A DNA stretch of 64,000 nucleotides, taken from positions 5,792,747 to 5,856,746 of the forward strand of contig NC_064044.1 of NCBI RefSeq assembly GCF_932526225.1, in the 5' to 3' direction. The position numbers and the translations under genes were made by a program. The notes beneath the pieces were generated by a model. The model was not told the origin of the DNA. It searched no databases and worked only from the letters and a program-made list of their open reading frames with translations. Shown here in pieces: positions 1 through 11,274 of this stretch. Position 1 is the first letter of the stretch. Every line of letters starts with the position of its first letter. The stretch comes from Nematostella vectensis (taxonomy: Eukaryota > Cnidaria > Anthozoa > Actiniaria > Edwardsiidae).

Positions 1-412
1 TGGACTGGTTGACATTTCTGTCATCACATGCTGCTCTCTGTGGATGGAATTGCATATATTATTACTCCAATATTTTACATAATCAGTGCAACCCAAAAGT
101 ATGTTGCTCTGTGGTTTTCGTTTGATAGTTGATTACTTTTTTTACAAAAAATAAACTTGCCTTCCGTCGTGCGTTACTCGAGTGAAACAATTTGTGGTCA
201 CGGAAGTTTTCGTCTGCCCTCCTCCTGCACAGATTGCACCAGTTGGTTCCCGACTTATAACCGGAGATCCTGCGTCCTACATCATCAAAAACCACATAAA
301 GCCTTGTAGGGATTTTACTTTTAGCGAGACCACCACCGTGTCCCCAGAACGAAGGACAAGAGCAACGTTTGTCTTGGCGTGTGACTTCATTTCTGTGGTG
401 GTGTAAACAAAG
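1..412. other. unassigned flank
   Basis: No confident gene is visible. On the minus strand a pyrimidine-rich stretch followed by CACCACAG near 395 could be a splice acceptor opening a frame that runs down to about 277, with residues such as ALVLRSGDTVVVSLKVK. If real it would be a second exon of the secreted-peptide candidate at 413-622, but no donor/acceptor pair could be fixed. Confidence 0.2.
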
Positions 413-622
413 TCACGAATCTTCCGGTATATCAGCTGCTCTCGATGTTTTACGGCCTTCACGTCGAAGTGACGTTGCATCTGAGCATTGCTCCTTTTCT
501 TTTCTTGTTTTTCCTTCTTTTTCGCAAGATTTAACATCTTCTGTGGGTTTTCCCGAGCAACAAAGACACAGACACAACAACATAAACAAACCCCACAGCC
601 ATCCCGCGAACGACATAACCAC
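413..622 (-). CDS. candidate secreted peptide or first exon with signal peptide
   Basis: A 69-codon minus-strand frame starts with ATG at 622. Its N-terminus looks like a cleavable signal peptide: MVMSFAGWLW followed by a hydrophobic, cysteine-rich core (LFMLLCLCLCCSG), then a charged lysine/glutamate-rich tail with two more cysteines. It would enter the secretory pathway. The frame ends in a stop at 413, but it could equally be a first exon spliced near 440-450 to a downstream minus-strand exon. I recognise no domain in the tail. Chance signal-like frames occur in AT-rich DNA, so this remains a candidate. Confidence 0.35.
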   Translation of the reverse strand: MVMSFAGWLWGLFMLLCLCLCCSGKPTEDVKSCEKEGKTRKEKEQCSDATSLRREGRKTSRAADIPEDS

Positions 623-2622
623 GACGAGTGACTTTCAAACCTAAAAACTTTTTTGGTAAATAAAGATATAAAAAGGTAAACTCAAAAAATCCAGGTAATA
701 TTATAATCTTTCTTTTCAGTAAGTGTGAACCTTGTCCGTGCAGTAATTTTCTTATCCAAGCGATTTGTTGTCAGTACTTCCGCCAAAGTTGCCTCGCAAA
801 CCGGATAAACATTTGTTTTCTTTTGAAAACACTTTCCCGCCGAAATTACTCGCGCGCGCCACATGTCAAAGATCTGAGCATGCGCAGTCGTTTTGCATAC
901 GTGACCGCCAGCCAGCCAGCCGCGCGATCTGCCTTGGCACAGGCCTCGAGAGCGCGCAAAACAATATGGCGGATGAGTATTTTTGCCCCTCTCAAAAACA
1001 CACGAAAACTGACTGCAGAAAAGCCAAGAATTGTCGAAAAAGAAGTGCTTGAGAAAAGTCATTCGTGAGAATGCTAACCACGGATATGAACTTGTCTAAT
1101 TATGCGCAAAAGACTGCGTAAAAGCATGGCTGAAAGTTTTGTGAAAGCATGGCTGAAAGTTTTGAAGAGTCAAGGTCAGAGAGCTGAAATGTCAAAGTAA
1201 GCCACAAGATGAAGAAAGAAAAAACAAGCTAATTTTATGGACACCTTCTCCGGCAAGTGCTCCTATGTATTTGTCTTTGCACTGGTAGACGTAGGTAAGT
1301 TAGCGTATTGTATTTTAAAAAGTACTTAGCGAAACGATCTTTCGGAGTTGTTTTGTTTTCAAACTTTGAACACCTTTTTCATTGTTGAATTTAATTTACT
1401 TACTTTAAGTAACTTACTTACCTCAGCGAATAAATATTGTAGGCTGTATTTATCAAATTCGATCTCTAAATCTGCCATTCACCATCTATCATAGGAAAAT
1501 TATAACTACTATTCATGAATGAATTGAATATAAGTTACCAGAGCTGTCAACTCTGTCACAAGATTTTGGACCTCATCATAAACCAAATTTTTGTGAGAAT
1601 GTTCACACATTCTCTGTATTCATCCGCATTGGCTCTCTTGTCCCCCCCCCCCCCCCCCCCAACATATTTGCTGTTTTTCATCCGGTTTCAGGCTTAAATG
1701 AATTACTTAGGTAAACTCCAGCTTTCTTTGGAGAAAGAAATATAGAACTAGGTTTCCTAAAACCTTAAAGAAATTGAGAGCTGGTCTCCTAAAACCCTAA
1801 GTATGATTAATTTGTGAAAAACAACATATTTTTAATAAACACTTGAAATTTAAATCAACTGTTTAAGAATTCTGTTTTGATTTTCAAAAAAGGTGCACAT
1901 ACATATTAGGACCTTGAGGATCTGTTATTACCTGAAAAAATATGCCTTGTTTTTATACCACCTACAATGTTTTCAATAACCCTGGGTACCTCAATGTATT
2001 CTTACAAACATTAAAAAACTTTTTTTTTTCTCATGTCACAATATAATGTGGTCCAAAAGTAAAATTCAGGTTTCATAGAAAGCCAAGACGGCTTTTTTGC
2101 AGAGGAGCAATTTGCTCAAAAGCAATTGATTTTCCCTCTGCAGCTTCTCCTATAAAAGCTCTTCCAACCTCTGGCTCATCAGATCATAGAGCTTTATGAG
2201 ACAGCAAAGTTCATATGTTCATTTTCTATAATTTGTATCATTTAAAAAAAATTAAGTTGGGACTATTTTTAGTTTTAGGTTTTTTGAATTAGGTTGTTGT
2301 GGTTTAATATTTGTATCCTATTTTTAGTTTTAGGTTTTATGAATTAGGTTTTGTGGTATTATTTTTGTATCGTAAGGAAATTACCAGGCAGGATGTACAT
2401 ATAAGGCATTGGTATTTAATGTAGGTCACCAAAAATAAACATATAAAGTATAAATAGTAAAATGATATTTTAATGGAAAAATTGTTCTAAAAAAATGAAC
2501 CAGAGTTATAAGAGTAAAAAAAAAACTAGTTTTTTTTCCAAGTTAGCCTGACAGGTTTTTTTATAATGTGTAGTTAGTGAAATTTAGACTATTATAAATA
2601 GTCTCTTGCTATTACAATGACT
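623..2622. other. AT-rich intergenic or intronic DNA with a CpG-rich patch
   Basis: No protein domain is recognisable. A CpG-rich patch at about 835-970 contains an ATGGCGG motif near 965 and a stretch with repeated CCAG motifs resembling the 5' end of the Helitron-like repeat at 10856. A short frame at 1238-1294 (ATG, 19 codons, then a strong GTAAGT donor) could be a first exon on the plus strand. A C20 homopolymer lies near 1641-1660. A ~60-bp unit rich in TTTTAGGTTTT is duplicated at about 2263-2380. Confidence 0.3.
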
Positions 2623-2627
2623 CATGG

Positions 2628-2790
2628 TGTAATATTTTGGTGTCTTGAATAAAGACTGAGTCGAATAGTGAATGGTTCTTTTACTACATTGCTGGTCGAC
2701 GGTAAGCAAACGACTGACTCGCTAGTTACATGCTTGATCATAAAATCAACTCAAATCACGCGCTACCAAGGTGACAGTAACAACATTACA
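2628..2790 (-). repeat. 3' LTR of gypsy element 1
   Basis: 163 bp, beginning TGTAATATTTTGG and ending AACAACATTACA, with 6-bp terminal inverted repeats. It is followed inward by the polypurine tract. It matches the split LTR at 7053-7164 plus 8662-8712, except for C versus T in CGCG(C/T)TACC. Confidence 0.95.
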
Positions 2791-2959
2791 TTTCTCCCTT
2801 CTTTGGAGAAAACCTAACACATATATAGTAGACGTAATTCAAACTAAATTAAAGTATACAATCAAAATGACCTGGGGAAACTAAGTCCTTTAGTCTATCA
2901 TTAGCTCTAAACATAAAGTTCAAAATCCTAAGTTCTAACATAGTTCGTTTGGGAGATGA

Positions 2960-5900
2960 CTACTTGTCGCAAACATAGTCATCTAACTTGTGCGGGCGTG
3001 ATCGTACGCGTTGCGGGTAACGCCGCGGAGGGGTGACATCTGCCTGGGTAGGTGGATCTTGATCGGGGACATCATCTTGGTCTTCCGCAGGTGCAGGTAC
3101 CCTCTTGAAGAAGGACGAGTTTCTTGTGACCTTGACACCATCCTCGTCTTGCGCTGTGACCATAGAACCTTTCTTTCCTACAATCATGCGTGGTCTTGCG
3201 TCGTAGGGTGTGTCGCTCTTCCGCTTTGATTCGTCTCGCTTCACTAGAACCGTATCTCCTTCCGCTAGAGTCGAAGGTTTCACATACCGCTTGTTATCCG
3301 CATACTGCTTCATCTTCTCCTTTGCCGCTTGGTCACGCTGTCGGATCTCTTGATCGGCGCAGGGTACTGCGGTCTGAGGCAACTTCGTTCTCAGCGGCCT
3401 TCCGAACAACGCTGTTGCTGGAGCGACTCATGTCGTGCTGTGAGGCGTTGCGCGGTAGTTTCTCAGCAGCCTCTGCATTTCTTGCTTGTAACTCTTGTTC
3501 TCCGTCTTCGCAGTCTTGATCACTTTCTTCACGGTCCGGACGAACCTCTCCACTTCTCCGTTCGCTCTTGCCCATTTGGGAGTGACCTTTCGATGCTTGA
3601 ATCCGAGGTCATCTGCGAATGATGCGAATTCCTTGCCGTTGAATGGGGGACCGTTGTCCGATCTCACTACTTCAGGGACTCCGTATTCCGAGAACACTTT
3701 GTCCAGCTTGGGCAGTACCGTTGTTGCGGAGGTAGAAGACACGATTTCGACGATCGGGAACCTCGTGTAGTCATCGACGATCAGCAGAAGGTATTCCTTG
3801 CTCGCTAGCTCAGCGAAGTCCACGCTGACTTCCGTCCATGGTGCCTTCGGGAGAGGAGACATTTGTAGGGGTTCTCGCGTACTCTCGGGTGTAGTAATCA
3901 GACACGCGCTACACGACTTCACCATGCTTTCGACTTGCTTGTCAATGTTGGGGAACCACACTTTCTCACGTAGAAGTGATTTGGTCTTCACTAGCCCTTG
4001 GTGACCTTCATGCGCCAGCTCCACCACGTGACGTTGTAGACTCTTGGGGATGACTATGCGTGTTCCGCGTAGAATAAGGTTGCCGGACTCGTTCATCGTC
4101 AGCTCATCCTTTACCCTCTCGAGTAGTTGAAAATCTGTCTTGTCAACACTTGGACGCTTGACCGCACTGTGCCAGTTCCCTTTGCGTATGGCTTCGGCCA
4201 CAGCCTGCAGTGTTGCGTCGCTCTCTGTCGCTTTCTCGATGTCTTGTGATTTTAGGGCTTTTGGAGTAGATGTCTTTGTGAGATAATTGACATATTCTTC
4301 TGCCACCTTCTGTTGTCTGCTTGTCTCAGCTGCGAACTTTGTTGGATGACGGGATAGGTAATCCGCAGGGTTTTCTTCACCTCGCTGATACTTTACGGTG
4401 ACTTGGTAAGGCTGAAGTCTCAGCGCCCATCTCTCGATTCTTGCGGGTGGCTTTGAGTTTGCGTTGCCGTAGATGGACACCAGGGGCTTGTGATCCGTGT
4501 ATACCGTCACTGGTTTGCCGTATATGTATAGGTGAAGATACTCACATGCCCATACCACCGCGAGGGCTTCTCGTTCCGTCTGACTATATCGCTGTTCTGT
4601 TTCCGTCAGGGACCGGCTCGCATAAGTTATGACGTGTCTCGCCTCGGTCTTGGGTTCTACTTGGGATAGGATGGCGGCCAGACCAACGGGACTGGCATCA
4701 ACAGATACCTCAGTGCGCCTCTCGGGGTCGAAGTAGGCGGTTACGGGTGCGCTTACTAGTGCGTCCTTCAGCTGGCTGACTGCGCTGTCATGCTCGGCCG
4801 TCCAACACCACGGTTGGTCCTTGTGGGTGAGCTTGCGTAGTGGCTCGGTCTTGGTGGCGTAGTCTGGGATGAACCTTGAGCAGTAGTTCGTCATTCCTAA
4901 TAGGCTGCGTACTTCTGATGCTGTTGACGTTGTCTGCAGATTGACCACGTCTTCGACTTTCTTGGGGTCTGGGGATATGCCGTCTTTGGAGAACACGTAC
5001 CCAAAGAACTCCAGCTTCTCCTTGCCGTACTCGAACTTGCTTTTGTTGAGGGTTAGGCCCTTTTCTCTCAGCCGTTTGAAGACTGCCCTCAGATTTCGGT
5101 CGTGCTCCTCCTGTGTCTTGCCAAATACGAGTACGTCGTCGCTGATATTTATCGCACCATCGATGTCTTCCAGTGTCTCTTGGATTACATTCTGGAAAAT
5201 CTCTGCAGCACTCGAGATTCCGAAGTTGAGACGTTTGTAGCGCATTAGGCCCATGTGGGTGCTGAAAGTGGTGATGTATCTCGACTCGGGCGCCAATTCG
5301 AGCTGGTTGTATCCTTGGTTGAGGTCAAGCTTGCTGAAAACTTTCGCTCCGTTTAAATCTCCTATCATCTCCTTGATGGTCGGCGTGACGTGACGTTCGC
5401 GCTTGATCGCCTTGTTCGCCTGGCGCATGTCGACACACACACGTATCTTGCCTGGGGACTTTGGTTTCGGCGCAACCACTATAGGGGACACCCAGGGTGT
5501 AGGGCCTTTGACGCGTTCTATCACGCCAAGCTCTCCGTCCCGCTTTAGCTGTTCCTCTAGCTGCTTGCGAACGTGAAACGGGACCCTTCTGTGCGGCTGT
5601 GCAACAGGTGGTGTGTTTTCGTCGATGTGTAGCTTTATCTGATAGTTCTTCAGCTTGCCTAGCCCATGGAACAGGTCGTCATATTCGTCGATGAGGCTTG
5701 TGAGCTCGTTGACCTTGGTCTTGCCTTGGGGTGTCTTCGCAGTTACTTGCTGCACCGTCTGGAGGAGATTGAGCTCTTGGGAAGTTTTCCAGCTTAACAG
5801 TGAGCCGCCCGATCCTTTGACCACGTAGAATCGCGCACTAATCTTCTTAGTGGTAGACTCCGTGATCGCGGTGAACTTTCCAAGGACTTGTAGGGGATTT

Positions 5901-6984
5901 GTCGACTGGTAGGCGAATATCTTGACGCCAGACTGCTCTAACTTTGCGCTTTTCGGCAACTTCCGGTAGTCTTCTTCGTCAAGGACATTAATACTAGCAC
6001 CAGAGTCCGCCATTATTGTGATTGGGGTTCCTTGCACTTTTATCTTAAAGAAGGGCTGGTCCTTCGTCTTGGGTGTACTAAGTGAGAACGTGTACGCCTC
6101 TTCTTCATCGCTGGACTCGCTGTCGCTTATTTTGTTTACAGGTCGGCGTGACTTCCTGTCTGGGGTCTTGTTCTTTGACCGGCAAACGGCTTCGAAGTGA
6201 TTTGATTTACCACATCCTCGGCAAACTGCTTGATAGGCAGGACACGATGTTTTTCCACCAGCGTGGGGATATCCTCTACCACAATTCCGGCATTTTTCGC
6301 TCGACTTCCGGTTTTCAGGCACTGGCTTCCGGTCACGTGACTGCTGGCTGCGCACGTTGTCTCGACGACGTCGGCCATCTTTCTTTCTCCCTTGGCGATG
6401 GTTCGGTCGGTCTTTCTCGATTTTATTCACGGACTCTTGCTTCTCGATGCTTGCCGCCTGGGATCTAGATAGTTCCATGGCTTTGTCTGCCTCTAGGAGC
6501 TGTGTCAGGGAGTACGATGGGTTTTCAAGGGCTTTCATCCGGAGCTTATGAGAAGTACAGCTCTGTACGATCTGTGTTTTGATTTCACGGTCGATATCGT
6601 TGAACTCGCAGGAGGTTGCCAGCTGTCGTAGCCGTGTGTGGAACGCTGTGATGCTCTCGTCGGGTTCTTGGGTTGCCTGGCGGAATTTGTAGATCTCGAA
6701 CTCTCTGTTCTGTCTAGGAGTAAAGTATTCTGTCAGGGCTTGAACAGCTTTTTCGAACGGATCGTCGCCTGCTCCAGCTTCTGTGTCTGCCAGGGTATCG
6801 AAAATCTCGTTCGTCGCTTCTCCGGCGTAGTGCAGCAGTAGAGCTCTTTGTCTGGTCTTGTCGGTGATGTTCAATGCTACGAGGAGGTTCTTGAATCTGG
6901 ACAGTCTTTTTTTATCCAACGTGCAGCCTGAGTGCTGGTTTCTGCAACGTCGAATTCTGGAAATGTCGGTAGGGCTGCCGCCAT
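2960..6984 (-). pseudogene. Gag-Pol polyprotein of gypsy element 1 (one frameshift, one nonsense codon)
   Basis: A single long gag-pol frame. In order it shows a Gag region, two zinc knuckles (the second CRGCGKSNHFEAVC, roughly residue 235), an aspartic protease (ADSGAS, ~305), a reverse transcriptase with catalytic ISDD (~590), RNase H (VSVDAS, TDHKPL), an integrase zinc finger (HEGH...CSAC) and a DDE core (VSVDFAEL, SDNGPPF, ANGEVERF). It would copy the element's RNA to DNA and integrate it. The likely start is the ATG at 6984 (MAAALPTFPEF). About 24 codons in, the reading frame changes at an A7 run (6907-6913). A TGA at 3428-3430 interrupts the frame after the integrase core, and the same frame continues to 2960. 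Both look like single-base lesions. Confidence 0.93.
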
Positions 6985-7164
6985 GATTTTAGTGGAATTT
7001 CGCCTGTGGAAATAACTGTTAGTAGATACGAATTCTCGTCGCTCGTCGCCAATGTAATATTTTGGTGTCTTGAATAAAGACTGAGTCGAATAGTGAATGG
7101 TTCTTTTACTACATTGCTGGTCGACGGTAAGCAAACGACTGACTCGCTAGTTACATGCTTGATC

Positions 7165-8649
7165 TTAAAGTCTTAAAGTTTATAACCTTTTATAGCTTTC
7201 GCTAACGCAAAGGGGGGATGGTGTACCCTGGCTAGAGGCGGCGCATATAGCCAGGGGCCTGCTTGGATCTTAACGCAGGCAAGGCGGCGGCCTGAAAGAG
7301 CTGTAAGGATGGCAGGGCCGCAATGTCGCCAGATACCAAGTTCCAAGTTCTTATTGTTCTTGGTATGAAGGACATGCCAAACGCATTTACGTTTGCTTGC
7401 AACTGTCTATAGCTTATATCTGTCCTTCTGGATGTTCTTGTGTTCTCTTGGATGCTTGTCGGGAATGGGATTTTGACTATGTTGTTTTTGATCTTAAAAA
7501 ACATTGATAGTTGCAGCATGAGGCGTCTTGTTTCCAGAGTGTCCCAACCTAGAGATTCAACCATTTCTGTAGTGCTGGCTTTATAATTGTAGTTGGAAGT
7601 TACAAATCGCGCGGCGCTTTTTTGTACCTGCTCGAGGAGGGAAACATCCTTGGTGGTGTACGGATTCCACACAGCGGCGGCATATTCAAGTTTAGGCCTG
7701 ACTAATGTCATATAGGCACGTTCTTTAACCTCTCTTGAGCATGGTTTAAGGGTTCTCCTGATTATACCTAGTGTACTGCTAGCACTGCTTGCGATCTTAG
7801 AGCAGTGGCTCCCCCATCGTAGGTCGCGAGAACAGCGCACGCCCAGATAATCATGGGAGTCAACATAAGATAGTATTTGAGAGTTAATCTCATATTCATG
7901 CAGGCTTGGGTTGCGTTTGTTAGTGACGGATAACAGATGGCATTTGGAGACGTTAAAGGCCATCTGCCAGGTATCAGACCAATCAGAGAGATTGTCGAGG
8001 TCATGTTGAAGGACTTGATGATCATCGACCGAGTCAACCTGGCGATAGACAATGGCATCATCCGCGAATAACCGCATCTGTGAATCTAGAGAATCAGCAA
8101 TATCATTGATAAATAGGAGGAAGAGTGTTGGCCCGAGGACGGTGCCCTGGGGCACACCTGATGTAACGGGTACCGCGTTAGATTTTGCACCATCGACGGC
8201 AACAAACTGCGAACGATTTGTTAAGAAAGCAGATAACCAGGACAGAGTCTTTCCGGAGATGCCATAGAGCTTAAGCTTTTGCTGTAGCTTCGAGTGCGAA
8301 ACTTTATCAAAGGCCTTTTGGAAATCTAACAGAAGAACATCTACTTGGCCATGTTTATTAAGGATCGAAGCCCAGTCATGTACCGCTAGGATTAACTGCG
8401 TCTCGCAGGAAAAACCTGCACGAAAACCATGTTATAGATTGGATATAATGTTATGCGCAGCAAGGTGCTTGTTTAGATGACTTAGAACTACATGCTCCAT
8501 GACTTTGCAGGCCAAGCATGTTAGCGAAATTGGTCGATAGTTGCCAGGATCGCTCTTCGCGCCCTTTTTATAGACCGGGGTCACCCTTGCTATAAGCCAG
8601 TCATTAGGAAGCTCTCCATTGGCATAGCTTTGATGGAATATAAATGTCA
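7165..8649 (-). mobile_element. 5'-truncated LINE (CR1/Jockey-like) nested in gypsy LTR
   Basis: A non-LTR retrotransposon fragment flanked by an imperfect ~12-bp target duplication. It lacks its endonuclease and the N-terminal part of the reverse transcriptase, as expected for incomplete target-primed reverse transcription. On the minus strand the 3' end, after the stop at 7232, finishes in a short CTTTAAGA-type repeat rather than poly(A), which fits CR1-like elements. Confidence 0.88.
7232..8649 (-). pseudogene. LINE reverse transcriptase, C-terminal part, one nonsense codon
   Basis: One minus-strand frame of about 470 codons. It includes the finger/palm block (VTPVYKKG, YRPISLT), HGFRAGFSCETQ, PQGTVLGP, the catalytic FADDAIVY box, and the C-terminal LVRPKLEYAAAVWNPYT region typical of Jockey/CR1-group elements. 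A TAA at about 8432-8434 sits where related proteins have Q before HGFRAG; the frame is otherwise open, so one C-to-T change explains the break. The 5' end is missing because the element is truncated. It would make cDNA at a nicked target, but is now inactive. Confidence 0.88.
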
Positions 8650-8717
8650 ACATGTCTGATCATAAAATCAACTCAAATCACGCGTTACCAAGGTGACAGT
8701 AACAACATTACACATGG

Positions 8718-10817
8718 TAAAGTAATTGAGGTAGTAAGTTAATCATAAAAAACAAAAACATGTCTCCTATATGATCCCTTATATAAAACTATTTAGAAAT
8801 CAATTTTCCTATTTCAACTTATTTTAAATATACGCTAAATAGATGCTTTATAAAATGGATTCTAATTTGATAATTTTATGTTAACAGACTGTTTATTCTA
8901 GTTTTCTTATATGTGGTTCTTAACTGTATAATTAAATAATGTACTCAGAAGTTTTTTAAATATGTTGGAGTGCTTTTAATCCACCCTTAGCAAAGTTACA
9001 TTTTAAAGCACAAGAGAGAAGGTTAAATATATTTTTCCAATATTTGAATTGCTTACTTTAAAACTTACACAAGAATAAGAAAATGAAAAGCCCTATCTTT
9101 GCAAGTTAAGTAAAGTAATTAAAAGAAGTAAAAGGAATTGGGACAGTACAGGCAGGGAATGAGTACTTTTACCTCAAATCCACTATGATAGTGTGATTTG
9201 CTGATATACTTAATGTATAGGAATCTGATATGTATTTGTTTATTGTTTTTGAAATTTTGAAGAGAATAAAATAGCACCCAGTTTTTTTTTACTTTAATTG
9301 ATTCTCATTTTAAAATAAATATGACCTCCCTTCACACCTGAAAGCCTTTCCTGTTAATCAAAGCATAAATTTATTTTGCTAATTTTGCTGTATCAGTTGT
9401 CTATCAAGAATAGTTTAGTAAATGATATCCTTAGTAATGTCAATAAATACTTTTTTTACCTAGAACAAAAAACATTTTTGATCTAGGTATTCCCTAGGAA
9501 GATTGGGGGGACACTTTTAAGGTACTAGCACCGGCTATTTTGGGGTATTTTGGGCTTGTTATAAAATTGAACTGCCATGAATAGATCAAAACTGACTACA
9601 GATATAGAAAGAATAGATACTAAAGATCAGTTTGGAAAAGGGTGGTTGATGAGATTGACAGCTGAAGGTGTTAATTGAATTAAATGGGGTGTGTCCTTTT
9701 TTCACTATATTTGCATTTTTTACCTACGCTTTTGATAATAAAAAGAATTTTTTTAGCAATATTCGATAACTATGATAAAACAAAGAATCTAGCGGGAGTT
9801 TTTTAAATAATTAAAAAAAAATCAAAATATCAGAAAACATCATGCATTTGTATTATTGAATTTTGGAAAAAAACTCCCGTTTGTCTCTTTCTTATTAGGT
9901 CTACTACACACATTGCAAGTTTTATCTCAAAGCCATTTTTCTTCTTGGAGCAAAATGTGTTTGACCTTTCCTGTATAGAAAATAATTTTATAAATCTGCC
10001 AAAATTATAATCGCTCAATGAAACAGGGTTCAAAAACTCTTTACTTGTTTACCTCAATGCCCCTAGCAGTAACTGCAAATTTTGGCTCAAATTCTTTATT
10101 TATCCTGTAGATATACAACAAAGAATATAGCTCGAATCCTCATAATTCAATTATTTTGCTGAATAAGCATGCATTTTGCACAAAATTCCACTAAAACTCC
10201 AGCAAAACTACAAGCTACTAGCATCACCTCCAGTGTCTTTTTGGTGACTACTTCATGTTACCATATTATAGTGTATCATAATGGTATTATATTATAGTAT
10301 TCTAATTAATTTTCATATCTTCTCCTTTATTTTCCTGTATTTCCCTATATTTCCCTGGTTACCATGTTTTCACCTATATTTCTTTGTATTTCCCTGTATT
10401 ATCCTGTATTTCCTTGTATTCTCCTGTATTTCCCTTTATTCTCCTGTATTATCCTGTATTACAAGCATGACCTTATCTAAGTGTTGACAGATGTGCAAAG
10501 CTATTAATGATTCACATCCACAAAAACAGCTTTATATTTTACTTGCTTCTAGAGTGAGAACTTTTTGATGTAAAGAAAAATAAATAGCAGATATGAAAAA
10601 TAGATGGTTATCCAAAACCACGTGAGTAGGATTTTTTTAAATTGCATGCCATCATTTTTTGCCAGTGCAAGTACCTTAATAATAATTGCAGTATTTATAG
10701 AACATGCAATCTTTATCTGTTTTACACATACATGGTGCTGTTTTTGTGGGTGGTGGAATATGATGCATAATGAAAGTGAAGGGGGGTTCTACACAAGTTT
10801 ATTCTGAGAAAAGTCAT
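8718..10817. other. AT-rich DNA without genes
   Basis: No coding signal. The stretch contains poly-A/T runs and, at about 10320-10465, a degenerate ~10-bp pyrimidine-rich repeat (variants of CCTGTATTTC). It ends in a Helitron-like 3' terminus and may be the body of a decayed plus-orientation copy whose 5' end is not recognisable. Confidence 0.4.
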
Positions 10818-10841
10818 GCTGGCTCCGCTTTTAGGCAGTGC
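10818..10841 (+). mobile_element. Helitron-like 3' terminus (solo/tandem partner)
   Basis: The conserved end block GGCTCCGCTTTTAGGCAGTG, also present at 23989-24009 and 38641-38661 and inverted at 30294-30317 and 59432-59455. At the copies that continue CCTAAA it forms a perfect short hairpin (TTTAGGCA/TGCCTAAA). Here it lies 14 bp before the 5' terminus of the large element, a head-to-tail arrangement. Confidence 0.75.
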
Positions 10842-10855
10842 ATAAATCTATTAAT

Positions 10856-11030
10856 AGCGGAGCCAAGCGCGGAGGCCGCGCGCGTAGCCCCATATTCATA
10901 GAAATATGGTATAGGTATGCGACTTGGTTTTTGTGGTCATCGCGCGGATACCCTGTGGTGTCACTCGCCAGCCAGCCAGCCAGTCAGTCAGCCGCGCAAC
11001 TCCCAGGCCCCCACTCGGCCCCCCACTAAG
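10856..11030 (+). repeat. 5' terminal block of the Helitron-like family
   Basis: A GC-rich block that also occurs inverted at about 37570-37746. Shared landmarks are AGCGGAGC at the tip, GGCCGCGCGCGTAGCCCC, AAATATGGTATAGGTATGCG, a CACTCGCCAGCCAGCCAG tract, and CCCAGGCCCCACTC. This identifies it as the common 5' end of the family. A weaker match may exist near 905-935. Confidence 0.75.
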
Positions 11031-11065
11031 CATGTGATGACACGTCACGTGATGACACGTCATGA

Positions 11066-11175
11066 TGACGTCACTTCTCACCAAACCGGTTTTTAAACCG
11101 GTTTAACAAGAAAGTGCCGACGTGTTTTTCCCTCTTTTTACCCGCCCTACTTTTTTAATGCTTTAAGTATATAAG
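11066..11175 (+). promoter_or_regulatory. promoter of the Helitron-like gene (CRE and TATA box)
   Basis: A palindromic CRE/ATF site TGACGTCA at 11066-11073 follows several related TGACACGTCA half-repeats (11037-11064). A tandem AAACCGGTTT pair comes next. A TATA box TATATAAG lies at 11168-11175, about 70 bp before the first candidate ATG at 11244. The order and spacing fit an RNA polymerase II core promoter driving the plus-strand gene. No transcript evidence is available. Confidence 0.5.
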
Positions 11176-11243
11176 TTCGTACACGAACAAGGGAAAGCAA
11201 AAAAAAACGACATAAATTATTTTTAAGTATTTCCACTGTGACC

Positions 11244-11274
11244 ATGGACAACCCTTCACAGTGCGATAGAAGAG
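11244..11274 (+). CDS. candidate first coding exon of Helitron-like gene
   Basis: ATG at 11244 encodes MDNPSQCDRR and one extra base, ending at AGAG followed by GCAAGT, which is the consensus for a GC-type splice donor. The phase (1 base left over) fits exactly the exon starting at 12518 (TT completing the codon, after TTTTTAG). The intron would be 11275-12517, GC-AG class. The TATA box upstream supports this start. Other possible first exons are ATGGCGGCC... at about 11716 (donor GTAAGA) and ATG at about 11879 (donor GTAAGC), but their phases do not match exon 2. Confidence 0.45.

Larger units (their letters stand above)
7053..8712 (-). repeat. 5' LTR of gypsy element 1, split by a LINE
   Basis: The LTR begins TGTAATATTTTGG at 7053 and runs to about 7164. 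It resumes at about 8662 and ends ATTACA at 8712. The intervening 1.5 kb is the nested LINE. A ~12-bp duplication flanks the insert, ACATGCTTGATC (7153-7164) versus ACATGTCTGATC (8650-8661). Confidence 0.93.
2623..8717 (-). mobile_element. Ty3/gypsy LTR retrotransposon (element 1) with nested LINE
   Basis: The element is bounded by 163-bp LTRs (2628-2790 and, interrupted, 7053-8712) that start TGTAAT and end ATTACA. The 5-bp target duplication CATGG is seen at 2623-2627 and 8713-8717. The gag-pol frame lies on the minus strand. A polypurine tract (minus strand AAAGAAGGGAGAAA, 2791-2804) abuts the 3' LTR, and a TGG-starting primer-binding candidate lies just inside the 5' LTR. The two LTRs differ at one position outside the LINE junction, so insertion is recent. 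The 5' LTR is split by a truncated LINE (7165-8649). Confidence 0.95.

Noticed and set aside
6907-6913. Programmed -1 frameshift in gypsy element 1
   Set aside because: The string fits, but a shift after only ~24 codons makes little sense for gag/pol ratio control; a homopolymer indel is more likely.
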